Below are positions 51,804 through 63,700 of a stretch of DNA of 64,000 nucleotides, one piece after another. Below the pieces are notes generated by a model that did not search any database, was not told the origin of the DNA, and was given only the letters and a program-made list of their open reading frames with translations. Location of the stretch: assembly GCF_003254055.1 (NCBI RefSeq), contig NZ_QKZT01000003.1, positions 335,082 through 399,081 of the forward strand, read 5' to 3'. The translations under genes were made by a program, and so were the position numbers. How positions within the stretch are numbered: the first letter of the stretch is position 1; every line of letters begins with the position of its first letter. The DNA is from Algoriphagus chordae. GTDB lineage: Bacteria > Bacteroidota > Bacteroidia > Cytophagales > Cyclobacteriaceae.

Positions 51804-54251
51804 ATGTACCCGAATACTCCTAACTCTTCAAATTCAGGGCAAAATCCTTTTATGGTTCAAAAGGAAGATGAAATTGATCTGAAGGTATTACTATTCAATT
51901 ACCTGCAATACTGGCTATTAATAGCTGCTTGCATGGTTATCGGTGTCATTGGGGCATTTCTTTTTAATAGATATGCTACTTCTATCTATAAGGTAGAGGC
52001 AACGGTGCTCGTGGTAGATGATAAACCAAGTCTTGGGACGGATTTGTTCGAGTCATCTGGCCTAGGTATGCTGCAAGGAAAAAGCAATATTGAAAATGAA
52101 ATAGGGATATTGAAGTCCTTTTCTCTTGCAGAAGAAGCAGTGTCTGAGTTGAATCTCAACGTACAGTACTTTAGAGAAGGGATTATATCTACATCTCAGA
52201 TCTATGATAAGGTGCCTATTTTGGTTTCCGTAGATTGGAATAAAACTCAGTTGGTAGGAGGGAGATTTAAGATTGAAGTGATCAATGAAGATAGCTTTGA
52301 ACTCTCTATTCCAAATAATGAATTTAAAATTTATAACCCTGCAGATCCTTATTATAAATTGTTGCCCGATGAGGAGGTTACTTTAAAGAAATCTGTATAT
52401 AATTTCGGTCAGGAGATCGTAGGAGTCGATTTTTCCTTTAGCATCAATCAAATTTCAGCACTTCCGGGTGATATTCTTCAGTTCAATCTGGTGGATACCC
52501 CCACACTTGCCTTAAAGTACAAAGGAGAATTATCTGTAGCTCCAATCAATAAACAAGCATCTATACTTAGTCTTGGTTTAGAGACTCCAGTGAGACGCCT
52601 TGGAGAAGATTATATCAATAAGGTGATGGAGATGTACCTTCAGAGAGAATTGAGCGAAAAAAATAAGGCCTCTGAAAATACGGTTCGCTTTATAGAAGCT
52701 CAATTATCCGGAATTTCAGATTCCTTACGTTTATCAGAAAATAAGCTTCAGAAATATAGAACTGAGAATAAGGTTTTTAATCTCTCTGAGGAAGGCTCCG
52801 TAATTTTTGAGAGGCTTCAAAACTTGGAAACTCAACTAGCGCAGACAGAGTTGAATTTGAAGTATTACGAGACACTTAGAGATTATGTTTCCAATAACGT
52901 GGCTGGAGAAATAGTAGCTCCTTCGATTGTTGGGATTACGGATCCCTTGCTAAATTCCCTAGTAGAGTCTTTGAGTGAAGCGCAAGCGGAGCGAATTAGG
53001 TTGACTTCCAATTTTACGGAAGAAGCTCCTGCGGTAAGAGAAAATGCTAATAGGTTAGAAAATACTAAAAGGGTACTTCAGGAGAATGTAAATTCAGCGA
53101 TAGCAAATACAAGAAATGTCGTTGCTGATTTGAAAAATCAGATTCGTATGTCTGATCAGGATGTGAATTCACTACCTGAGACTGAGCGTAACCTTTTAGG
53201 CTATCAGCGTCAATTCTCCATCAACGAGAATATCTACATCTACTTGTTGCAGAAGAAGGCAGAAGCTGAAATCACTAAGGCAGCTAATATGCCAACCAAT
53301 AGTATTCTTGATTTTGCAAAAGCGGGTCAACTTCCCGTCGCGCCAAAGAGATCTCTCAATTTGCTAATAGGCTTGATTTTGGGACTAATTTTACCAATTG
53401 GTTTTATCACTGTCAAGGATTTCTTGAATACCAAAATTGAAGATCCTAAAGAGTTGGAGAATCAGATCAAGGTGCCATTGATAGGAATGATTGGTAGAAA
53501 TAATTCTGAGGATGCTATTCCAGTATTGAATAATCCTAGATCTACTGTCACAGAGTCCTTTAGATCACTTAGAGCGGATATGTCCTACCTTAGTCCACAT
53601 CGCGATAACCTGACCATACTTTTCACTTCCTCCATCTCTGGTGAAGGAAAGACCTTTGTATCTATCAACGTGGCATCAGTGTATGCGTTGATGGGAAAGA
53701 AGACCATCCTGATTGGTTTGGATCTTCGTAAGCCTAAAATCGCTGAAGACTTTGGCTTAGCTAATGATAAGGGAATGAGTACCTGTCTTAGCACCGATAC
53801 TCCATGGAAAGATGTGGTCAAATCTGCCGGACACAAAGATATGGATGTGATCCTCTCAGGACCTATTCCTCCTAACCCAGCAGAATTGCTATTGCAAGAC
53901 AAGTTTGGTCAAATCATCAAGGAAATCAAACAAGAGTACGATGTAGTCATCTTTGACTGCCCTCCGGTGGGATTGGTATCTGAGACCAAAGAGCTATTTG
54001 GTTTCGCTGATATATCCTTCTATGTTTTCCGTCAAGGCTACTCTATGAAGGGAAATACGCAGATTTTGAACAACCTAGTCGAGAAGGGTGGAGTCTCTAA
54101 AATCTACGGAATTCTCAACGATGTGCATATCGATAAGGGCTACGGGTATGGCTACGGTTACGGCTATGGATATGGCTACGGAAACAACTCTTATGGCTAC
54201 CATGAAGAGGTACAATTGCCTTGGTGGAAGAGAGCTCTGAGAAGGAAGTAA
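51804..54251 (+). CDS. Polysaccharide copolymerase/tyrosine autokinase, Wzc-like (copy 2)
   Basis: An 815-residue paralogue of the copy-1 kinase with the same layout: TM1 near YWLLIAACMVIGVIGAFLF, a periplasmic coiled-coil region (ENTVRFIEAQLSGISDSLRL), TM2 near LLIGLILGLILPIGFITV, Walker A SISGEGKTF (about residue 609), A' GLDLRKPKI, Walker B VVIFDCPPVG. The tail holds a run of alternating Gly-Tyr (seven or more GY units, 54141-54183) before NNSYGYHEE, an unusually regular version of the tyrosine cluster. Followed by a terminator. Confidence 0.95.
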   Translation: MYPNTPNSSNSGQNPFMVQKEDEIDLKVLLFNYLQYWLLIAACMVIGVIGAFLFNRYATSIYKVEATVLVVDDKPSLGTDLFESSGLGMLQGKSNIENEIGILKSFSLAEEAVSELNLNVQYFREGIISTSQIYDKVPILVSVDWNKTQLVGGRFKIEVINEDSFELSIPNNEFKIYNPADPYYKLLPDEEVTLKKSVYNFGQEIVGVDFSFSINQISALPGDILQFNLVDTPTLALKYKGELSVAPINKQASILSLGLETPVRRLGEDYINKVMEMYLQRELSEKNKASENTVRFIEAQLSGISDSLRLSENKLQKYRTENKVFNLSEEGSVIFERLQNLETQLAQTELNLKYYETLRDYVSNNVAGEIVAPSIVGITDPLLNSLVESLSEAQAERIRLTSNFTEEAPAVRENANRLENTKRVLQENVNSAIANTRNVVADLKNQIRMSDQDVNSLPETERNLLGYQRQFSINENIYIYLLQKKAEAEITKAANMPTNSILDFAKAGQLPVAPKRSLNLLIGLILGLILPIGFITVKDFLNTKIEDPKELENQIKVPLIGMIGRNNSEDAIPVLNNPRSTVTESFRSLRADMSYLSPHRDNLTILFTSSISGEGKTFVSINVASVYALMGKKTILIGLDLRKPKIAEDFGLANDKGMSTCLSTDTPWKDVVKSAGHKDMDVILSGPIPPNPAELLLQDKFGQIIKEIKQEYDVVIFDCPPVGLVSETKELFGFADISFYVFRQGYSMKGNTQILNNLVEKGGVSKIYGILNDVHIDKGYGYGYGYGYGYGYGNNSYGYHEEVQLPWWKRALRRK

Positions 54252-54287
54252 ATTCCCTAAAAAACAAGATTAATCTTATAGTATTAG

Positions 54288-54319
54288 AATCGCAGACGGA
54301 AGTTTGCGATTTTTTTTTG
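54288..54319 (+). terminator. Intrinsic terminator after the second wzc
   Basis: AATCGCA/TGCGATT stem (54288-54311) with a 10-base loop, then eight or more T residues, 37 bp after the wzc stop. Confidence 0.85.
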
Positions 54320-54766
54320 ACTAAAATCAAAAAAAAATATCTGTTGGATCAGTCTTATTATTTGTTTCAAAATTTAAATTCCTGAACATAATAAATAGCT
54401 GTTAAATCTGATGATCCATCTCAGATTTGCTGCATTTTTCTATTCGCAACTAACTGACACTAATAATATTGTGTTGCATGAGATTTATTTTCTTTTCTTA
54501 AAATCTCAGTTTAGACTATATGATCATTTGAATAAAACAATTGAATTATTCTAAGGTGATATTCTTTAGCTGTATACCCCAAGGTTCTTCAAACTATATT
54601 CCTTTTAAATACTATCATTTGTTTTTTACATACTTAATTTTGTTCTTTGGCACCTTGACTGGGTAGCTGTGAAAACTAAGGATTGCATATTTCAAAGTAA
54701 ATGCATCGAATTCTGGGTTTTTAGTTGTCCGGATATGGGATAGAACAATTGACTTAAATTATTTAT
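54320..54766. other. AT-rich intergenic region before the giant secreted-protein gene
   Basis: 447 bases, strongly AT-rich, with no credible gene. A perfect TAnnTTTG box (TAATTTTG) is at 54635-54642, about 125 bases before the ATG, but no well-spaced -33 box was found. No repeat or palindrome was recognised, so promoter placement is uncertain. Confidence 0.5.
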
Positions 54767-57700
54767 ATGGTTACACTTTACAAGGCTGCAAAAAGGAATT
54801 GGGTATTACTTTTTTTAGCGTTTTTCGCAACTGCTATTGGCGTGAATGCCAATGCAACAGGTACTTCCGATAAAGGAAGTTTTCATTTAAATAATTCTAA
54901 GGGCTTAGTTTATCCCTTTGAGAATCTCTGGAATGGTCCAGATAAACTTGCTCCTTGTGGGGGGATTAGTCCACTGGATTGCTCATCCGTTATCTCTGCT
55001 CTACCTATCAACTTGGACTTCAGCTCTGATCAAGGTGGATTAGCAGAAACTGGATTCTCAATGACTTTAGAGTCAAGTAAGTTCATGACTCCTTATTCTG
55101 TTTTGACATCATATGATCCTACTCGGATTTCGAGAGATGGTTCAGGTCTGACGATCACAAGTACTCGTGGTCTGTTTTATAGCCAGCAACCTGATCAGGG
55201 GACTCCTTCATCAGCAAACACCAATACACAAGTCAATGCATTGGGGACAGGATTTATTGTTGGAAGTCAAAAATTTAGTGTTTCTGCAACTTTAGTAAAC
55301 CCAGATTTTTCTGTCAGTTCAGAAGTGAAATCTCAGCAAGCTGGGATTTGGTACGGAATAGATGAAGATCACTATGTAAAGCTGGCGATTGTTAAATCTG
55401 CAAATACGAATACTCGAAAAATTCAGTTGCAGGTTGAGGATATGGATCAAGCTAATGCCGCGACAGCTTATTTAGAAATTAACACTGCAAATTTAATTAC
55501 CAATACAGGGGAAATTACTTTACGTCTCGAATTCGATCCTGTAGCAAATACTGCTCAAGGTTATTATACCTTAGGAACTGGAGAAGAAATTTTAGTTACT
55601 TCTGCTACCACGGAGCCTGATAGTAGGCCAGTACCCGCTTCTTATTTTTCCGGCGTAAGTTTTGATTCTGAAAATCCTTCAGAATTATCTTCGTTTGCGG
55701 GTGTTTATACTTCGCATAGAACTTCTACTGGAAATCCAATCGTAGTTAATTTCAAAGATTTTTCAGTTGTAGAAGATTTCACCCCAAGTGATGCTAAGGC
55801 TATAATTGATTTTAGTTTTTTAGATCAAACTTCGCCAGCGAGCATTGATGCTGTAAATCATACCATTGCGATAGAAGTAGCACATGGTGTTTCGTTATCA
55901 AATTTGATCCCTACGATCGCTGCTTCACCTTTGGCAACTATCAGCCCAGCCTCAGGCATAGCACAAGATTTTTCTACTCCTGTAATTTATACTGTAACTG
56001 CTGAAGACGGAAGTTCAGCGGATTGGACAGTAACTGTTAGCAATGCAGCAGCTCCACGTACCGCCTACATCGAAAACTTTGATTCATATGGTACTGGAGT
56101 ATTAACAACTGTAGGTTCTGCGAACTGGGAAAAGGAAAACGGAACTGGAGTAAATATTCCTCTCAATGCAACGGCACTTTCTGCAGGAACTACTCACTCA
56201 TTAGCTTTTACTCAAGGAGCCCATACTACGGATGATAAATTGCTGCTAGCAAATCCTATAACACTTGTAAGTGGACAGCCTTTCTACTTTGCGACCTATT
56301 TCAAAGTAACCTCTCTGGCAAATGCCTCTAATAGAATTAGAACGGCTTTAAGGATTGATGATGATACTCCAGAAGAAACTAAATGGATTCGTCTTCAAAT
56401 CGCTAGGAATGCTGCCCAGCTTATAGCGAGAGTGGGTCTGGCAGGGTCTGGATCAGACAATGGAAATGTAAATATTGATTCTGACCAAATTCTTCAATTT
56501 ATTGTAAAAGGAGTTTGGAATGGTACTGACGAAATAGGCTACGAATGGAGTATTGCACCAAAGCTTACTGAATCTGCAACAGTTTGGAACACTGCTGGAA
56601 CACATAGCACAACTGGAACACCTAAAATCGGAAGATTATTCCTTAGTTCTATAGGAACAAACAATGGTTTAGTAGGTCCGATACGGATTAGCACTGATTA
56701 CTCAGAAGTAGTTACCGAAGATTTGAATGAAGTAGTAGTAGAAGATCCTTTTGCTGCGAAAATTAACTTCCAGAATGAGTCAACAATTCCTCCAGTATCT
56801 TATTTGAAGGATTTTGGAAAGCAATTCGGATTCAGCTCAGTTTCTATTAATGGAACTGATTATGCATATGGATGGAAAAGCAAGGACTCTGGTAACCCAA
56901 TTGATATTACTGATGGGTCCACTGGGGCAGGAAGAAATAGAATTACAGCTATTTATGATGAAGCTTCTGATTTTGAAAAACTTGCAGGTACACTAGTTCA
57001 CTTCCAAGGAGATAATATCAGAGGAAATACAGGTGGAGGACTAGCCTGGGCTGGAGAGAATAGAGGAGGTGAATCCTTTTGGGAAATCGAAATTCCTAAT
57101 GGAGTTTATGAAGTTACTGTAGGATTGGGTGACAAGGATGATAATAATTTAGATAGTCGTCATTCAGCGACTATAGAGGGATATACTATTATTCCAGCAT
57201 TTGCACCTACTCCTGGAGAGACTAAAGAAGCTTCTATGATTGTAGAGGTTACGGATGGTTTGCTTACAATGAATGGTTTTGGAGGATATAATTCTAAAAT
57301 TACACATATAGAAATTGCTGCTTCTACAGGAACGCCAGTTAGTGGTCAACTTACTTTTGATCCAAATACTCTAACGACTGAACTACTTGCAGGTGAAACA
57401 GGAAACTTTGTTTCTACCCTTTCGGGACCTGGAGCCGGAGTCCTTGGAATGGTGATTGATGATGTTGAGAATTTGATCGTAAAAGAAAATACCTCATTCA
57501 ATGAATGGTTTAGCATTCCTACTACACTAGAACTAGGTGAATTGACTTTCTCTAAAAATGCATCCACATTAGCCGTAGGGGAGGGTAGATCAGATAAATT
57601 TATAGTTTCTGCAGCTGGCTTTAAACCAGCTGAATTGGATGTGACGCTTAATGTTATAGCTGCACAGACTGAGAAAGCTATTCTTACTTTCGATTTTCCA

Positions 57701-60700
57701 GCTGCTACAATTGCACCTGTAATTGATTCAGAAGCATTCACAGTTGCTTTTGAGGTTCCTTTTGGAACAGACATAACAGCATTAGCTCCGACATTTACCT
57801 TGTCAGATGGAGCTTCATCTAGTCCTGCTTCCGGCGATGCACTAGATTTCACTAGCCCACAGACTTATACTGTCACTGCTTCTGATGCAAGTACACAAGA
57901 CTGGATAGTAACGGTAACAGTGGCAGAAGAAGTACTTGCTACACCATGCTCTCCATTTAGCTTGCTTCCATGTGATCAGATTGTCACCTCTCTTCCTGTT
58001 AATCTTACTTTTGATGGGAGTGGTTCTAGCCTTCTTGATATGAATGATGTGTCAACTGGATTTACTGTTGCATTGCCACATTCTGAAGCTAGACTTGCAA
58101 ATGATCTTCCAATCACTTATCCTGAGGTCAATGGTTTTGAGCCAGGTAAGTTGAATGTATCAGGAGGGAATTTGGTCCTTACTGCTACTCAGGGAATAGC
58201 ATTCCAGGATCCACCAAGTAGTACTGCTAACAATACCCAAGTCAATTCTTTAGGCCTTGGCTTGGATGATATCAGCAATAAACTAACCATAGAAACTAAA
58301 CTTCTTGCCCTTAATTCAGGAGGAGGATCTGCACAGGCAGGTATATGGTTCGGATTAGATGAGGATAATTTTGTAAAACTAGATTACAATGGAGGTTCCA
58401 ACATCGAAATCAGAAAAGAAGTAGGAGGTTTATCGGCTACTACGGGTGCTGCCGTTAATGAAGATCAAATTCAAGTAGGAATAGGAACTGGTAATACCAG
58501 AGATATTACACTAAGATTGGTAGTTGATCCTTTGGAAATGACTATCACTGCTTATTATGCGATAGGAACGGGTGAATTTATCCAAGTAACTAAATCATCT
58601 CTTTCTGAACTTGCACTTCCGCAGGTTTATCTTGACGGCCTTGGTTCTGGTGAGCTTGCAGGAAAAGCATTTGCTGGTATATATGCGACTTATAGATCAG
58701 GAACTGAATTCGACGCTACTTTTGACTACTTCACTATTGAAGAAGAGGAAATAGCTGTACCTAAAGTGCTTTCATTTGACCCAGCGGTAGTAAATCTTTC
58801 TGCAGCAGAAGGAGAGGTTATCGCACCATTTAATGTAAGTATTCTTACTTCCGACCAAGAATTCGAAATCACCTTGAGTGATGATCCAGACTCTGGTACC
58901 TGGTTGACATTCCCGGATTCTGCTATTATTGGATCCAATCAATTTGTGATCAAAGAGAATTTACCTGCAGGTACTTATCAAACAACAGTTACTGCTCAGG
59001 AGAAGGTAGAGGCAGGGTATGAACATGCAGAGTTATATGTTAACCTTACGATTACATCTCCGGAAACTCCTCCTTTAGCTCTTAAAATAAATTTCTCTGA
59101 CCCAGCAACTGCTGCACCTCAGGGATATCTTAAGGATTCTGGTAGTCCTTACGGAGATAGAGGTAATGGTTATTCCTATGGATGGCTTAACGCATCTACA
59201 TCGCAAGGGGCTGATTTGACATTGAATTCAAGAAATAGAGAGAATGCTAATTTCTCTGTGGTGAATAATACCTTGATTCATATGCAATATGGTCAGGTAT
59301 CAAACCCTAATGCCTCATATTATTTGCCAGATGCCAAATGGGAAATTGAATTACCAAATGGTGTTTATCAAGTAAAAATTGGAGTAGGTGATCCAAATAT
59401 TGATGCTGAAGGTGATAACCCTATCCATACGATAAATGCCGAAGGGGTATCTGTGATTAATTCCTACGTCGCAACTGGTGCTGCAGGTGAAGCCACCCGA
59501 GGAACGAATGGTTCTGCAACGGTGACTGTAACTGATGGCAAACTTACTATAGATGCTGGCGACGGTTTTAATACTAAAATAAATTATATAGAAATTACTG
59601 GAGGTGGATCAGCGTCGGATATGCCTCGTGTAATAGGAGTGAATCCAGCTGATGCAGCTACCAATGTTTCAGTTTCTACAAGTGTATCTGCTAATAGTCT
59701 TTATTTACCAAATATTGGTGGATTAGATAATTCAACTATTACAGTTTCTACCGTAAGATTATTCAAGCAGGGTAGTTCAACTGCTATCGCAGCTAGTGTC
59801 AATGGTACAGGTGGTGGTGATGCCATCAACCTTGTTCCTTCCTTGCCTCTAGAAGCCAATACTACTTATAGGTTCGAAATTGATGGTGTTACTGATAGTG
59901 AAGGAGTAGCTCTAGAGTCTTTCACTTCTACCTTCACTACTGGTGATGGAAGTACAGGAGGAACAACTACAGACCTGGATAATGTTTCGTTTACCAAATA
60001 TGGTCAGGTCAAATCAGGTGGTAAATATACTTCACTGGTAGTAGGGCCTGATGGATTACTTTATGGTCTTGAAATAGGTGGAGATATTCATAGATGGACT
60101 ATGAACGCGGATGGTACCCTTGCCAATGAAGAAATTTTGTCGGCTTGGAAATCTGGATATGGAGCAAGAACTGCAATAGGTTTTGTCTTTGACCCAGCTT
60201 CTACTCCAACTAATTTAATTGCATATATCACACACCTTTCTAGTGGTTTAAACAATGCTCCTGATTGGGATGGTAATATTTCGAAGTTAACTGGACCAAA
60301 CTTAGCTACAGAGCAACACTTGGTAACCAACTTGCCAAGATCTAAGAGAGATCATTTGACTAATAGCTTAGCCTTTAGACCATCTGAGCCTACTGTATTG
60401 TACTTCAATCAAGGAAGTAACTCTGCCGCAGGTGCTTATGATAATGCCTGGGATAGAGAAGAAAGCATGCTTGCTGGTGCTACTTTGAGATTAGATCTTT
60501 CTAAACTTCCAGGTACGCTACCATTGGATGTTCAGACTACTAGAAATATTGAGGCTATTAAAGCAGTAGATGTCAATTCACCTACGCTTGATGGCATGTA
60601 TAATCCATATTATTTGAATGCCCCACTTACATTATTTGCATCAGGAATTAGAAATGCATATGATCTAGTATGGCACTCAAATGGTCAACTTTACATCCCT

Positions 60701-63700
60701 GCTAACGGTACTGCAGGAGGTAGTAATGCACCTATCTCTATAGATGGAATGAGAAGACCAAATGGTACTTTCTATGATACATCAGGAGACCCAACAAATT
60801 ATCCGGCAATTCCAGCTTCGAATGGTAATAACGTTCAGAGAGATTGGTTATTCCGAGTAAATCCATCTGAGCCAATAGGCTATTACGGTCATCCTAATCC
60901 ATACAGAGGTGAGTTCGTATTGAATAGAGGTGATGTAGATGTTGCTAATGCTGTTTACAATAATATTCAACCTGATATCAATTACAGAGGTGCAGCATTT
61001 GATTTCGAATTCAACAAATCTCCAAATGGAGTAATAGAATACAAGTCTAACGCCGAAAATGGTAATCTACAGGGAGCAATACTTGTGGTTAGATATAGCG
61101 GTAGTTCAGATATTATAGCCTTGGTCCCAGATGGGGTAGGTGGAAATATTGAAACATTTAAGGAAGGTATCCCTGGTTTTACAGGATTCGGAGATCCTCT
61201 TGATTTGGTCGAAGATGTAAGTACTGGTAATATCTATGTTGCAGATTATGCTAGAAACGAGATTGTATTGCTGAAACCAAGTAATGAAGCTTCTCCTAAA
61301 CCTGTTATTACTGTAAGTACAGATAAAATCGTAGGTGATGCGATTACTGCAGGGAATGTGACTTATACTGAAGAGATTCTGATTTCCAATTTAGGAAATG
61401 CAGTCTTAAACAATATTTCCTATATGCTCACTGGAGTAAATGCTGATCAGTTTACAGTATCAGCTTTACCAGAAAGCTTGAACTCTCAAAATACGGGTTC
61501 ATTCAATGTTATTTTTGACCCAACTTCTAATGGACCTAAGTATGCTAGCCTCACTATTTTGGGAGACAATGCCGAATCCATTACAATAGAACTTGCTGGT
61601 TTGGGTAAAACTAATGTAGGTGGAAACAACGAGCCATCTTTACAGTGGATTCTAGATACACATCTAGGAGCTGCTGCTGTAAATGTGGGCGATGCTGATC
61701 CGACTACAAATATTATTACTACTGGAGCTTCTACTAATTACAACACCTTAATTGGTGACGAACTGGATATCCAAGCCTTCCAAAGAGCTTCAGATGGCCC
61801 TATCGAGTTAGAAGTATTGAGTATATATGGCCCAACAGATAGTAATCCTGTGGTAGCCTTTGGATGGTATGCAAGCGGAAATGCAGCATCAGTTCAAGAT
61901 ATATTCACGGTTTCCAATAGCCCTCTTGTTAATGGACAAACACTCACACCAATTATTACAGGTGATCTTGAGTTTGATCCAGGAAATGCAAGCTTTGGTT
62001 TTGTAAGCAGATGGCCATATTTCGGAGATAGACAATTATTCTCTGAGGATGCTTTGAATACATTCTCTGGAGCTATTCCTCATCATGTGAGAGTATATGC
62101 AGTTCCAGGTGAGGACAATGCATACATCATTGCTACGGAAGAACACGTTTCTGGATTTGATTATCAAGATGTGGTGGTTATCGTACGAAATGTTCAACCA
62201 TTCTCTGAAGTAACTCCAGTAGAAGCTTGTTCTCCAATCAGTACACTTGACTGCGAGGATATAGATGTTACGCTTCCATTTGCACTGAACTTTACAGGTG
62301 CAGAAGGTGGATTAGCCAATACAGGATTTACCATGGTAGATAATCCGTCTGCTAGAATTGCAATTGACGGAACACCATTTAATACTGCAGTTCTAGGTTT
62401 CGAACCTAGCAAACTAAGTATAGCAAATGGTAACCTGACTATAAATGCAAATAATGGAATTGCCTTCGTCTATAATGGTACAGGCACCGGAACTAGTACA
62501 GATGTTAATTCTCAGATCAATACGCTAGGAGCTGGATTTGATGCCGATGGATATGGTAATTTCAATATAAGCACTACTCTAGTTGATCAATTCTCGGATG
62601 CAACCCAAAACTCTGAGCAAGCCGGTTTATGGTTTGGTTTAAATGAGGACAACTTTGTGAAATTGGTTGTAGACAACGGTGGAAGAGTAGAAATGAGATC
62701 TGAACTTGCAGCTGTTTCTGGCAATGCTGATCAGGTTATTTCCGATGCAATTGCGAATATTAAGACAAGCACAGTTAAGCTACGTCTATATGTTGATTTG
62801 GAGAATGACCTTCTCACAGCATATTATACTGTTAATGCTGGCGCTGAGGTAGAACTTGGTTCCTTACCTCTTCCAGCAGCATTTGTAAATGGAAATACTG
62901 CATATAATAATTTAAGTTTTGCAGGTGTATTCGCGACTAAGAGAAGAGAATTAGTGGCTGATGTGAATTATAGCTTTGCTGATTTCTCTATCGTACCTGA
63001 TAATAACCCTGTAGTTCCAACATTTGGTCCACTGAAAATCAATTATTCTACAGCAGTGGATGTAGCTCCTGCGGGATATGAAAAAGATAGTGGTTTGCCA
63101 TTCGCTGACCGTGGAAATGGTTATTCTTATGGTTGGTTAACTACAGATGGAGTTACTCCGCTGGATCTTAGTGCAAATACTAGAAATAGAGATATTGATG
63201 GTGCAAGCTTTATCCAAAACACCATTATTCACATGCAGTATCAGAATGGTGTACCTCCTGGAGGATCGCCAAATGGTACTATGGTGGAAGGTATATGGGA
63301 AGTAAATGTTCCTAATGGTACTTATTCTGTGACTGTTGGAGTAGGGGATTTAAGTGTAGATGGTAATGCAGCAACTATTCCTAGTCATACGGTAAATATT
63401 GAGGGCGTAAATGCAGTAAGTGCATTTATACCAACAGGTGTGGCCGGAGATCTAACTCGAGTGACTTCTGCTACCGTAACTGTAACTGTGACGGACGGAA
63501 AGTTGACAGTAGATGCCTCAGGTGGACACAATACAAAAATCCACTCATTAGAGATTACACAGACTGGACAAACAAATCTGCCATATTTCACTAATGTTAC
63601 TCCGGCTAATAATGCCACAAATGTGACAATTAATGAATTCCAGATTAATGTTGAGATTGTTACTCCTCTAGGTTATGAGTTGAATAACAGTACTTTGGCT

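Noticed and set aside
57346..57852. A 168-codon minus-strand frame inside the giant secreted-protein gene
   Set aside because: Antisense to repetitive beta-sheet modules; alanine/serine-rich composition reflects the complement of the real gene.
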